Shown: positions 1 to 7,345 of the stretch, one piece after another | Layout of the letters: every line of letters begins with the position of its first letter | How positions within the stretch are numbered: the stretch's first letter is position 1 | Assembly: GCF_011250635.1 (NCBI RefSeq) | Contig: NZ_JAANNP010000001.1 | Coordinates: forward strand, 590,933 to 654,932 | Length of the DNA stretch: 64,000 nucleotides | Direction: 5' to 3' | Source: Motilibacter deserti | GTDB taxonomy: Bacteria; Actinomycetota; Actinomycetes; Motilibacterales; Motilibacteraceae | The notes under the pieces: generated by a model | Told to the model about the DNA's origin: nothing | The model's input: the letters and a program-made list of their open reading frames with translations, nothing else | The model's database searches: none | Made by a program: the position numbers and the translations under genes

Positions 1-498
1 CGCGGCGAGGTCCGCGCCTCCAGGCTCGCCCGCCGCGGCAGCGGTGGCCGCGTCGGTGGCGGGCGCAGCAGCAGCGGTCTTGCGGGCCGCCGTCTTGCGC
101 GTGGCCGTCTTGGCCGGAGCCTTCTTCGCCGCGGTCTTGCGGGTGCGGGCACGAGGCGCCGGGGCCTCGGCAGCGGCGGGCGCGTCGGAGCTCGCCGCCC
201 CGTCCCCGCCGGCAGCGGCGTCCGCTCCGGCAGCGCCGTCTGGGACCCCGGTCACGCCGCCGTCGGGAGCGGGAGGCGCGGCGGGAGCGCCACCGGCAGC
301 CGCCGCGTCAGCGCCACCAGCAGCACCGGAGGCCGCCCCAACGGTGTCGGCCTCTCCCCCGGCACTGGGCGGCCCCGCGGGCCGGCTCGCGGCGCGACGT
401 CGGCGCGGTCGCGCCGTCGCCTCAGGACCGCCGGCCGCGGCGTCGCTCGAAGGGGTGGCGCCGGCCATGCCGTCGCCCGGGTTCTCTGTGTCGACCAT
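1..498 (-). CDS. rne: Ribonuclease E/G family protein, N-terminal extension (partial)
   Basis: Only the first about 166 codons are in the window; the gene continues past the left edge. The start is an ATG at 498 with an AGGAG sequence about 9 nt upstream. The visible part is low-complexity: rich in Ala, Pro and Gly, then a Lys/Arg stretch with repeats such as TRKTAARKTA. That matches the disordered, RNA-binding N-terminal extension of actinobacterial RNase E, but no S1 or catalytic domain is visible. The identification rests mainly on context: in actinomycetes rne directly follows the TIGR03960 and TIGR03936 genes, as here. It would encode the endonuclease for mRNA decay and rRNA processing. 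Confidence 0.6.
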   Translation of the reverse strand, partial: MVDTENPGDGMAGATPSSDAAAGGPEATARPRRRRAASRPAGPPSAGGEADTVGAASGAAGGADAAAAGGAPAAPPAPDGGVTGVPDGAAGADAAAGGDGAASSDAPAAAEAPAPRARTRKTAAKKAPAKTATRKTAARKTAAAAPATDAATAAAAGEPGGADLAA

Positions 499-557
499 GA
501 ACGGCCGCTCCTGTCCACCCCCGGGCGCCGTGGGGCGCCGCACAGGGGCGCGTCGTG

Positions 558-575
558 CCGCCGGCAAGCCGGCGG
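558..575. promoter_or_regulatory. Small GC hairpin in the rne leader region
   Basis: An 8-bp inverted repeat, CCGCCGGC-AA-GCCGGCGG, lies in the 129-bp spacer between the TIGR03936 gene and rne. It has no T-tract, so it is not a clear terminator. It could be a structured 5' leader or processing site for rne mRNA; that role is inference. Confidence 0.3.
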
Positions 576-627
576 AAGCCTGTTCGGACGCACGCGCGGC
601 GTCGGCTCCTCCGGCGACGGTCGTCGC

Positions 628-1488
628 TCAGGCGGTGCTCGGAATGCCGGACGCGCCGACGGCGTCCCGGTCGTGGGCGAGGGGATCACCCACGATGCCC
701 GTCGCCTCGTCCAGCGGCCCCTGCGCCAGCCGCACCGCGCGGGGCGGCTCCGGCGGCACGAGGTCGGCCACGGAACGGAGTCCAGACAGGACGTCGTCGG
801 GTCGCACAGTCGGGATTCCGTGCCGTACGACCACGTCGAGTATCGCACACGGGCCCTCGCGGCCCTCGCGCTGCGCGCCCGGCGCGTCGAGCGGGCCGCG
901 AGCGGAGTCGTCGAGCGGACCGCGAGCGGAGTCGTCGAGCGGGCCGCGGGCCGAGCCGTCGAGGACGCCGAGCCGCGCGACCGCGCCCCGGGCGTCGAAC
1001 GTACGGACCCCGTCCTTGGTCAGCCGTTCGACCTTCACCTCGGGCGCCACGAGGAACGCCTCGGCCGCCGCCTCCGCGACTCCGACGCCAACGCCCGGCA
1101 GCTCGATCCGCCAGTGCGAGGCCTCGAGCCGGTCGGCAAGCGCCCCCGGCGCCGCCTCGACGATCTCGAGGATGTCCAGGCCCGGGGCGAGCGCGGCGTC
1201 CAGCGCGGCCCGGACGGGCTCGAGCTCGACGCGCTCCTGCAGGCCGACCTCCACGTACTCCGCCTCGCTCGCGGTGCCGGTCGGCGCCGCCCCCGCGTAC
1301 GAGATCTTCGGGTGCGGCGAGAACCCGGCGGAGTACGCCACGGGCACGTTCGCGCGGCGCAGCGCCCGCTCGAACGCGCGCTGGAAGTCGCGGTGGCTGG
1401 TGAAGCGGAGCCGGCCGCGCTTGGCCCAGCGGATGCGCAGGCGCTGGACGACGGGCGGCGGCGGCGGGCCCTCGGGCGTACGCGCCAA
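628..1488 (-). CDS. TIGR03936 family radical-SAM-associated protein (DUF2344)
   Basis: A 286-residue protein starting with MARTPEG, a proline run and VQRLRIRW, then GRLRFTSHRDFQRAFERAL, which is the conserved opening of the DUF2344/TIGR03936 family. The family always travels with the TIGR03960 radical SAM enzyme; here the stop of that gene (1490-1492) and this TTG start (1486-1488) are 1 nt apart, so they are co-translated. The TTG start is chosen because the family's usual N-terminus begins exactly there, although no good ribosome binding site is visible. Residues around 178-201 contain a tandem octapeptide repeat (LDDSARGP-like). The biochemical role is unknown; an RNA or tRNA modification task with its partner has been proposed for the family. 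Confidence 0.85.
   Translation of the reverse strand: MARTPEGPPPPPVVQRLRIRWAKRGRLRFTSHRDFQRAFERALRRANVPVAYSAGFSPHPKISYAGAAPTGTASEAEYVEVGLQERVELEPVRAALDAALAPGLDILEIVEAAPGALADRLEASHWRIELPGVGVGVAEAAAEAFLVAPEVKVERLTKDGVRTFDARGAVARLGVLDGSARGPLDDSARGPLDDSARGPLDAPGAQREGREGPCAILDVVVRHGIPTVRPDDVLSGLRSVADLVPPEPPRAVRLAQGPLDEATGIVGDPLAHDRDAVGASGIPSTA
886..957 (-). repeat. In-frame 24-bp tandem repeat in the TIGR03936 gene
   Basis: Three consecutive 24-bp units (886-909, 910-933, 934-957) differ at only a few positions and encode successive LDDSARGP-type octapeptides. They sit between conserved parts of the protein. Because the unit is a multiple of 3, copy-number change would not break the frame. Confidence 0.8.
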
Positions 1489-1489
1489 C

Positions 1490-3418
1490 TCAGCGGCCCA
1501 CGGGAGTGAGCGGGAGCAGAGTGCGGCCGGTGGGGCCGATCTGGATGTCCGTGCCCATCTGCGGGCAGACGCCGCAGTCGAAGCACGGGTTCCACCGGCA
1601 GTCGTCGACCTCGACCTCGTCGACGGCGTCCTGCCAGTCGTCCCACAGCCACTCCTTGTCCAGCCCCGAGTCCAGGTGGTCCCAGGGCAGGACCTCGGCC
1701 TTGTCCCGCTCGCGGGTGGTGTACCAGGAGACGTCGACGGGCTCGTCGGCGAGCGCGGAGTCGGCGCAGGCCATCCAGCGGTCGAAGGAGAAGTGCTCGC
1801 TCCAGCCGTCGAAGCGGCCGCCGTCCTCGTAGACCGCGCGGATGACCTTGCCGACGCGGCGGTCGCCGCGCGAGAGCAGGCCCTCGACGATGCCGGGCTT
1901 GCCGTCGTGGTAGCGGAAGCCGATGGCCTTGGCGTAGTCGCGGTCCGCGCGGATCGCGTCGCGCAGCTTGGCCAGCCGGGCGTCGGTCGTCTCGTGGTCG
2001 AGCTGGGCCGCCCACTGGAACGGCGTGTGGGGCTTGGGCACGAACCCGCCGATCGAGACCGTGCAGCGGATGTCGCGCTTGCCGCTGACCTGGCGCCCGG
2101 TCTCGATGACCCGCTTGGCCACGCGTGCGATCGCGACGACGTCCTCGTCGGTCTCGGTCGGCAGGCCGCACATGAAGTAGAGCTTCACCTGCCGCCAGCC
2201 GGCGCCGTACGCCGCGGCGACCGTGCGGATGAGGTCGTCCTCGGTGACCATCTTGTTGATCACCTTGCGCATGCGGTCCGTGCCGCCTTCCGGGGCGAAC
2301 GTGAGACCGGAGCGGCGTCCGTTGCGGGTGAGCTCGTTCGCGAGGTCGATGTTGAACGCGTCGACGCGCGTGCTCGGCAGCGACAGCGAGGTGTTGGTGC
2401 CCTCGTAGCGGTCGGCCAGGCCCTTGGTGACCTCGGCGATCTCCGAGTGGTCGGCGCTCGAGAGCGAGAGCAGGCCGACCTCCTGGAAGCCGGTCGCCTT
2501 GAGCCCGGCGTCGACCATCTCGCCGATCGTCGTGATCGAGCGCTCGCGGACGGGGCGCGTGATCATGCCGGCCTGGCAGAACCGGCAGCCGCGCGTGCAG
2601 CCGCGGAAGACCTCGACGCTCATGCGCTCGTGCACGGTCTCGGCGAGCGGGACCAGCGGCTGCTTCGGGTAGGGCCACTCGTCGAGGTTCATGACGGTGT
2701 GCTTGCTGACCCGCCACGGGACGCCCGGGGTGTTCGGGACGACGCGGCGGATGCGCCCGTCCTCGAGGTATTCCACGTCGTAGTAGCGCGGGATGTAGAC
2801 GCTGCCGGTCCTGGCCAGGCGCAGCAGCAGCTCGGCGCGGCCGCCGGGGCTGCCCTCGCCCTTCCACGCGCGGATGACGTCGGTGATGAGGAGAACCGCC
2901 TCCTCCCCGTCGCCGAGGACCGCGGCGTCGATGAAGTCGGCGATCGGCTCGGGGTTGAACGCGGCGTGCCCGCCCGCGAGCACGACCGGGTGGGACTCGT
3001 CGCGGTCCTTGGCCTCGAGCGGGATCCCCGCGAGGTCCAGCGCCGCGAGCATGTTGGTGTAGCCGAGCTCGGTCGCGAAGCTCAGGCCGAACACGTCGAA
3101 CGCGCCGACGGGGCGGTGCGCGTCGACCGTGAACTGCGGCACGCCGTGCTCGCGCATCAGGCCCTCGAGGTCCGGCCAGACGCTGTACGTCCGCTCGGCG
3201 AGGGTCCCCTCCCGCTCGTTGAGGACCTCGTACAGGATCTGCAGGCCCTGGTTCGGCAGGCCGACCTCGTAGGCGTCGGGGTACATCAGCGCCCAGCGGA
3301 CGTCACACGCGTCCCAGTCCTTGACCTGCGCGTTCAGCTCGCCACCGACGTACTGCACGGGCTTCTGCACCTGGGTCAACAGGGGCTCGAGCCGTGGGAA
3401 GACGGACTCGACAGGCAT
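1490..3418 (-). CDS. TIGR03960 family B12-binding radical SAM protein
   Basis: A 642-residue protein. The N-terminal third contains a B12-binding-like region (DAYEVGLPNQGLQILYEVLN and later VFGLSFATELGYTN). The radical SAM core has the cluster motif C-x3-C-x2-C in FRGCTRGCRFCQAG. The C-terminus ends with a second cysteine group (CFDCGVCPQMG). ATG 3418 (MPVESVFPRLEPLL) is chosen over the upstream reading because a GAGG lies 8 nt before it and the family starts there. It is coupled to the DUF2344 gene downstream and lies between the shape operon and rne, the usual actinobacterial order. It probably performs a radical methylation or methylthiolation-like reaction; the substrate is not known. Confidence 0.9.
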   Translation of the reverse strand: MPVESVFPRLEPLLTQVQKPVQYVGGELNAQVKDWDACDVRWALMYPDAYEVGLPNQGLQILYEVLNEREGTLAERTYSVWPDLEGLMREHGVPQFTVDAHRPVGAFDVFGLSFATELGYTNMLAALDLAGIPLEAKDRDESHPVVLAGGHAAFNPEPIADFIDAAVLGDGEEAVLLITDVIRAWKGEGSPGGRAELLLRLARTGSVYIPRYYDVEYLEDGRIRRVVPNTPGVPWRVSKHTVMNLDEWPYPKQPLVPLAETVHERMSVEVFRGCTRGCRFCQAGMITRPVRERSITTIGEMVDAGLKATGFQEVGLLSLSSADHSEIAEVTKGLADRYEGTNTSLSLPSTRVDAFNIDLANELTRNGRRSGLTFAPEGGTDRMRKVINKMVTEDDLIRTVAAAYGAGWRQVKLYFMCGLPTETDEDVVAIARVAKRVIETGRQVSGKRDIRCTVSIGGFVPKPHTPFQWAAQLDHETTDARLAKLRDAIRADRDYAKAIGFRYHDGKPGIVEGLLSRGDRRVGKVIRAVYEDGGRFDGWSEHFSFDRWMACADSALADEPVDVSWYTTRERDKAEVLPWDHLDSGLDKEWLWDDWQDAVDEVEVDDCRWNPCFDCGVCPQMGTDIQIGPTGRTLLPLTPVGR

Positions 3419-3458
3419 GGGTGCGTACCTCGAGAGCTCGGGGGCGAATCGTCCCAGC

Positions 3459-4724
3459 CTAACCCGCGGGCAGCGGTTCGAGCCGGTCCACGGCGTCCGG
3501 CTGGCGCGGCGGCTCACCCGACCGGAGGTAGAGCGGAGCGGCCGTCGCCAGCAGCAGGCCGGCGAGCAGCAGGGCCGTCGACGTGCCCCAGCGGCCCGCG
3601 ACGGCCGGGAGCGCGAGGGTCGCCGGCAGTGCGCCGGCCCGGCTGACGAGGGAGTTCAGCGACAGCACGCTCGCCCGCACGGCCGAGTCCGCTCGAGCGT
3701 GCAGCAGCGTCTCGTGGCACGGGCCGCTCGTGCCGTGGACGAGGTAGAACGCGACGAACGCCGTCACGAGGCCCGCGGGGCCGGTCGCGTACGCGAACGC
3801 GACCACCGTGCCGCCCTGGAGCACTCGCCCCGCCATGGCGACCGGCACCACGCGGCCCCCCGCGCAACGGACCAGCAAGGGGACGAGCAGCGCCCCACCG
3901 GCGCCGACCACCCAGGCCGACGCGCCCATCACGCCGAAGAGCCAGGGATGCTCCTGCCCCGTCGCCGCCTGCACGTGGGGCTGCCAGAGCAGCTCGACCA
4001 CCGCGAGTCCCGCGCCCCAGGACAGCTCGACGGCCAGGACCAGCCGGAGCGGGCGCAGCGTCCATCCCCGCTTCGCGGCAAGGGCGACCGTGGCGGGCGC
4101 GTTCGTGACGGCGGTGCGCAGCGCCGCCCATCCGCGAGCGGGCCGGCGCTCGCGCACGAGCATGACGACCGCGGCCAGGTGCAGCGCCTCCAACACCAGG
4201 CACGCGACCACGGCGTTCGCGCGCGGCGTCCCCGCTACTGCTGGAAGCAGGGCGAGGCCGGCTGCAGCGAGCGCGCCCGTGGCGATACTGGTGTAGAGCA
4301 CGACGCTCGCCCGCGACAGGTCCCGGTGCAGCTCACGGGCGGGCTCGGCCGCAAGGGCCGCGTCGACGTACCACGCCTCCAGCGGCCCGGAGTCGAGCGC
4401 GCGGTAGGCCCCTTGCAACGCCCACGCCAGCACGAACGCCTCTGGCGAGCGCGCGACCAGCAGCACCCCGACGCTCGCGATCGCCGTCGCGGAGGCCAGC
4501 GCGAGGACGGGGCGGCGGCCCCACGCGTCCGCCAGGCCGCCCGTCGGCAGCTCGAGCAGGACGACGACCACGCCCTGCGTGGCGCTAACCAGGCCGATCT
4601 GCGCGAGCGTGAGCCCGCGGTCGAGCTGCAGCAGCACGACGGTCGGGATCAGCAGCCCCGTCGGCAGCCAGCGCAGCGCGGTCACCGTGAGGAACGCGCG
4701 GCGGGTCGCGCGCAGGTCGGTCAC
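3459..4724 (-). CDS. MFS transporter (drug-efflux type)
   Basis: A 421-residue membrane protein with about 12 hydrophobic segments. The loop between the second and third segments carries GGLADAWGRRPVL, the signature motif A of major facilitator proteins, preceded by an acidic/Gly-rich helix (LLELPTGG). This fits a proton-driven exporter in the cytoplasmic membrane. The start is a GTG at 4724 whose first bases overlap the stop of the upstream regulator (GTGA, 4721-4724), so the two are translationally coupled. That pairing suggests the regulator controls this exporter. The substrate cannot be read from sequence. The gene is absent from the usual rodA-TIGR03960 neighbourhood, so it was probably inserted. 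Confidence 0.85.
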   Translation of the reverse strand: MTDLRATRRAFLTVTALRWLPTGLLIPTVVLLQLDRGLTLAQIGLVSATQGVVVVLLELPTGGLADAWGRRPVLALASATAIASVGVLLVARSPEAFVLAWALQGAYRALDSGPLEAWYVDAALAAEPARELHRDLSRASVVLYTSIATGALAAAGLALLPAVAGTPRANAVVACLVLEALHLAAVVMLVRERRPARGWAALRTAVTNAPATVALAAKRGWTLRPLRLVLAVELSWGAGLAVVELLWQPHVQAATGQEHPWLFGVMGASAWVVGAGGALLVPLLVRCAGGRVVPVAMAGRVLQGGTVVAFAYATGPAGLVTAFVAFYLVHGTSGPCHETLLHARADSAVRASVLSLNSLVSRAGALPATLALPAVAGRWGTSTALLLAGLLLATAAPLYLRSGEPPRQPDAVDRLEPLPAG

Positions 4725-5302
4725 GGCGTCACGTCGCTGCGCGGGAAGGCCCGGAAGTACGCGACGACGCGCTCGCCGCCGGGCTCGCTCCGGCCCTCCT
4801 CCCGGTAGCGCTCGACGACGGCCTCGACCTCGTCGGCCATGGCGCGCAGCCGGTCCGGGGTGAGCCGTAGCACGTAGTCCGCCGCCTCGGACGCCTCCAC
4901 CCACTCGCGTGGCCACTCGGCCTGGCCCGCGAGCCAGCGCTGGGTCTGGCGCACCTCGTTCTCGAGCTGGCTGCGCAGCAGGAAGTCGGCCGCCTCCGCA
5001 GAGCCGGGGTCGCCCAGGAAGTCGGCCGTGCTCCACCGCGTCGACTGGTGGCTCGCCCGCCACCACCGCTCGCGCGCGGTCCCCCGGCCCTCGACCTCCT
5101 CCACGAACCCGTGCCGCGCCAGCTGACGCAGGTGGTAGCTCGTCGCGCCCGTCGTCTCGTCGAGCCTGCGGGCCAGCCCCGTTGACGTGGCCGGGCCGTC
5201 CAGACGGAGCAGGGCCAGCAGGCGGACGCGCAGCGGGTGCGCGAGCGCTTTGAGGCTGCGCGGGTCGAGCTGCTTGACGCTCTCGCTGCCGTCGGCGGGC
5301 AT
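4721..5302 (-). CDS. ArsR-like winged-helix transcriptional regulator
   Basis: A 193-residue protein. Residues 10-75 form a winged helix: LDPRSLKALAHPLRVRLLALL, then a recognition helix region (TGATSYHLRQLARHGFVEEVE) and a wing. The C-terminal half is helical and acidic and may be a dimerisation or ligand-sensing part. A metal-binding ELCVCDL motif is missing, so a small-molecule or drug sensor is more likely than a metal sensor. The ATG at 5302 lies only 3 bp from a palindrome (5306-5321) and has no Shine-Dalgarno sequence, which suggests a leaderless or near-leaderless autoregulated transcript. It overlaps the MFS gene by 4 bp. Confidence 0.85.
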   Translation of the reverse strand: MPADGSESVKQLDPRSLKALAHPLRVRLLALLRLDGPATSTGLARRLDETTGATSYHLRQLARHGFVEEVEGRGTARERWWRASHQSTRWSTADFLGDPGSAEAADFLLRSQLENEVRQTQRWLAGQAEWPREWVEASEAADYVLRLTPDRLRAMADEVEAVVERYREEGRSEPGGERVVAYFRAFPRSDVTP

Positions 5303-5305
5303 GGT

Positions 5306-5321
5306 GCAAAGTTATCTTTGC
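5306..5321 (-). promoter_or_regulatory. Palindromic operator candidate for the ArsR-like regulator
   Basis: A perfect 6-bp inverted repeat GCAAAG-TTAT-CTTTGC sits directly before the regulator's ATG, and a further direct copy of GCAAAG follows at 5320-5325. On the coding strand this reads TTGCAAAGATAACTTTGC, a low-GC island in a very GC-rich background. It is well placed to overlap the promoter and be bound by the regulator; binding is inferred. Confidence 0.55.
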
Positions 5322-5487
5322 AAAGAAGTGTCGGCAAGAGGGTGAGCCTGGGGCGGGTGCGGGTCGGGGCGGCTCGGTACGGCTCGGTGCGAGGCGGCGA
5401 GGCGGCAGCTCCGAGGTGCTCGGTACGGCACAGTCCGACGTGCGCGGTCCGGCGAGGTCCGAGGTGGCACGGCCCAGGCTTCGCAGT

Positions 5488-5545
5488 GATCACGGGCTTT
5501 GGCTGCGACATGCCGGCGTGTCTCGAGCCGAGTCCCCTGCTCGAG
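5488..5545. repeat. Palindromic intergenic repeat, copy A (degenerate)
   Basis: Starts TGATCACGGGCTTTGGCT, continues CGACATGCCGGCGTGTC, and ends with GAGCC-GAGTCCC pairing imperfectly back to the left arm. It resembles copies at 5628-5690 and 7113-7161 in arm sequence (GATCA-CGGG-CTTGGC) and in the CGACACCGGCG-like centre. Confidence 0.5.
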
Positions 5546-5627
5546 CGGACTCGGCGCCTGCGGCACTCCCCGGAGCGCGCGGACGAGCCGTCGTGTGGGC
5601 CGGACACGGAACGCAGGACGTGCCCGT

Positions 5628-5690
5628 CGTTGATCAGGGGACTTGGCTCAACGACACCGGCGCGTCGTCGGCCAAGTCCCGTGATCAACG
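5628..5690. repeat. Palindromic intergenic repeat, copy B (strongest)
   Basis: The left arm CGTTGATCA-g-GGGACTTGGC (5628-5647) pairs with the right arm GCCAAGTCCC-g-TGATCAACG (5671-5690); an inner ACGAC/GTCGT stem extends it. The centre reads CGACACCGGCGCG. It is the best-preserved of three related elements in this island. Confidence 0.75.
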
Positions 5691-5748
5691 GGCATATCGC
5701 TCGGGCCGGAGGCGGACCTGGGGGCGAACCACGCGTGCGCGCCGGAAC

Positions 5749-5826
5749 GTGAGCGGGCCGGGACGTGAGCGCGCCGGGACGTGAGCGGGCCGGGACGTGA
5801 GCGCCCGCAACATGAGCGGCCGCGAC
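5749..5826. repeat. 16-bp tandem repeat array
   Basis: Three 16-bp units of the type GTGAGCGGGCCGGGAC (5749-5764, 5765-5780, 5781-5796) are followed by two 15-bp variants (5797-5811, 5812-5826). It is noncoding and lies between the DUF559 and regulator genes. Confidence 0.8.
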
Positions 5827-5994
5827 ATGACCGGCAGAGGGCGGACAGCGGGGACCTCCTGAGCCGAGTCTGAACGAGCGCCGCGTCGTTGGGGCACGCC
5901 GTCCACCCGTCGTCGAGCGGAAGCCGCCGGACACCTTCTGGACCGACGGGTCGCGAACAGAGACCGCATGGAGCGCGAGGTGCGGGAAGTGGCG

Positions 5995-6921
5995 TCAGGC
6001 GCTCAAGGCGCGGCGCACCGTCGAGGCGACGTACGGGGGCCGGAGGGCGTCTGCCCACGTGAACCGGACGGTGTCGATACCCAGGATCGTCATCTCGTTC
6101 GACCGGTGCCGGTCCCAGCGGACGGAGCGCGCCGAGTCGTGGACAGCGCCGTCCGCCTCGCCGAGGAGGAGCCCGCCGCCCGGCCGTCTCCAGCCCAGGT
6201 CACCGATCGCGATCAGGACCCCGTGGTCGTCGCGGACAGCGAGCTGCAGGTGGTCGGGCGGCACGTTCCCGTCCACGCACGCGAGGCGTACCCGTGACTC
6301 GATCGGGCTTTCGGCCCGGCCGTCCGCGAGGCCGAGAAGCGCACGCAGCTGCACACAACCCCGTCTGCCCTGGGCCAACTGCTCGACCTCCGGCAGGCCC
6401 GTCGGCAGGATCAGGCCCTTGTGCAACGCCGAGTCCAACAGCGACAGCGCCTCGGGGCGCGACACCGACAAGCAGGCGTCAGCGAGAGTCCGCGCGACAC
6501 CCGTCACCGGCACACCGCGTACGACCTCCCACTGGCTCTGCGTCGACTGCCATTGGCGAACGCGGATGTGCAGCAGGCCCTGACGGACCGGTCGGTGCAG
6601 GGGGCGGGGCAGGACCAGCTCGATCTCGTCGTCGTCCGTCCTCAGCCCCTCGACGCCCCACCACCGGGCCGCCGACGTGCCGGCGAGGGCGGCCCCGGGG
6701 TGGGCCAGCAACGCTGCTCTCGCCTTGACCTCGAACGACAGCGACTCGTAGCGCGCGGGATCGACGAGATACAGGCCTCGCACGAGCGGCAGCCAGACAC
6801 GAGCGCTCAGCCGCGCCTTCACCTGGCCCGGCGTCATCCCGAGCTCGATCGCTCGACGCCTCGAGACGAGGCCCGAGTGCAGCTCGGCCCACGCATAGAC
6901 AGCGGCTTCAGCTTCCCGCAC
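5995..6921 (-). CDS. AbiEi-like winged-helix plus DUF559 (Vsr-like nuclease fold) protein
   Basis: The first about 75 residues match the winged-helix N-terminus of AbiEi-antitoxin-like proteins (GLVSRRRAIELGMTPGQVKARL, then a VRGLYLV-type strand). The C-terminal about 110 residues match DUF559: SPIESRVRLACVDG, IGDLGWRRPGGGLLLGEADG and a basic WDRHRSNEM segment, an endonuclease-like fold related to Vsr with acidic residues in the expected places. GTG 6921 is chosen because GGAAGG lies 8 nt upstream and gives 308 residues, the usual length; an in-frame ATG at 7062 has no such signal. Such proteins are scattered singly in actinobacterial genomes, and their function is unproven. No toxin gene is adjacent. 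Confidence 0.75.
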   Translation of the reverse strand: MREAEAAVYAWAELHSGLVSRRRAIELGMTPGQVKARLSARVWLPLVRGLYLVDPARYESLSFEVKARAALLAHPGAALAGTSAARWWGVEGLRTDDDEIELVLPRPLHRPVRQGLLHIRVRQWQSTQSQWEVVRGVPVTGVARTLADACLSVSRPEALSLLDSALHKGLILPTGLPEVEQLAQGRRGCVQLRALLGLADGRAESPIESRVRLACVDGNVPPDHLQLAVRDDHGVLIAIGDLGWRRPGGGLLLGEADGAVHDSARSVRWDRHRSNEMTILGIDTVRFTWADALRPPYVASTVRRALSA

Positions 6922-6971
6922 CGCTCGAGCCTTCCGGCGCCGCGGTACGCGTGGTGGCGGGGGGCCGTCAG

Positions 6972-7016
6972 CTGTGGACGGCCGCGACCCGGTGACCACC
7001 TGTGGACGGCCGCGAC
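6972..7016. repeat. 17-bp direct repeat upstream of the DUF559 gene
   Basis: CTGTGGACGGCCGCGAC occurs at 6972-6988 and exactly again at 7000-7016, 28 bp apart, just upstream of the preferred GTG start. It may be a regulatory site or simple duplication. The core TGTGGAC resembles part of a DnaA box but lacks the final AA. The rest of the 424-bp gap up to rodA holds palindrome copy C and a 29-bp array, and no gene. Confidence 0.6.
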
Positions 7017-7112
7017 GCTCCGGCATTACGTGACGGTCTGGCCTTCGGCCGGCCCACATCACAGGCGTCGCACCGCCCTGGCCACCCCGTCCCGCGTCGA
7101 CACCGCGCCGAG

Positions 7113-7161
7113 CACGGGTCTTGGCTCCTCGACACCGGCGTGCCCTAGGCCAAGTGCCGTG
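7113..7161. repeat. Palindromic intergenic repeat, copy C
   Basis: Arms CACGGGTCTTGGC (7113-7125) and GCCAAGTGCCGTG (7149-7161) pair with two mismatches around a CGACACCGGCGTG centre. It shares arms and centre with copies A and B. It lies about 185 bp downstream of the rodA stop. Confidence 0.65.
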
Positions 7162-7182
7162 ATCGACGCTGAAGAAGGTCGA

Positions 7183-7269
7183 GCGCCCGACCCGTCCGGC
7201 AGCCGGCCCCAGCGCCCGCCCCGTCCGGCAGCCGGGCCCGCGCCCGGCCCGTCCGGCAGCCAGACCCCA
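7183..7269. repeat. About 29-bp tandem repeat downstream of rodA
   Basis: Three units beginning GCGCCCG and containing CCCGTCCGGCAGCC start at 7183, 7212 and 7240 (29, 28 and 30 bp). A GC-only run with repeated CGGCGCGCCTGG follows up to about 7332. It is noncoding, directly downstream of the shape operon. Confidence 0.75.
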
Positions 7270-7345
7270 GCGCCTCCCTTGCCTGCCCCGCCCGCCCCGC
7301 CCGGCGCGCCTGGCGCGCCCGGCGCGCCTGGGACACGAGCCGCCC

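Larger units (their letters stand above)
5326..5994. other. Gene-free, repeat-rich spacer
   Basis: About 670 bp between the DUF559 gene and the regulator hold no convincing coding sequence on either strand. The stretch contains degenerate CGGTACGGC-like direct repeats (5350-5450), two copies of a palindromic repeat (near 5488 and 5628) and a 16-bp tandem array (5749-5826). Reading frames crossing it are repeat translations without family resemblance. Confidence 0.6.

Noticed and set aside
44-3646. Very long open frame on the plus strand over the rne-TIGR03960 region
   Set aside because: It lies antisense to genes with clear motifs, is made of Ala/Arg/Gly-rich low-complexity sequence, and arises because GC-rich codons on one strand rarely give stops on the other. 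The same holds for the long plus-strand frames at 8497-11694, 21850-24969 and 30871-33507, and for the minus-strand frame 14642-16966.
5237-5752. Small plus-strand genes in the 5.3-6.0 kb spacer
   Set aside because: The translations follow the direct repeats and palindromes, and no ribosome binding site or family match supports them.
5995-6921. Type IV toxin-antitoxin system (AbiE)
   Set aside because: Only the AbiEi-like N-terminal region is present, fused to DUF559; no nucleotidyltransferase toxin (AbiEii) is adjacent.
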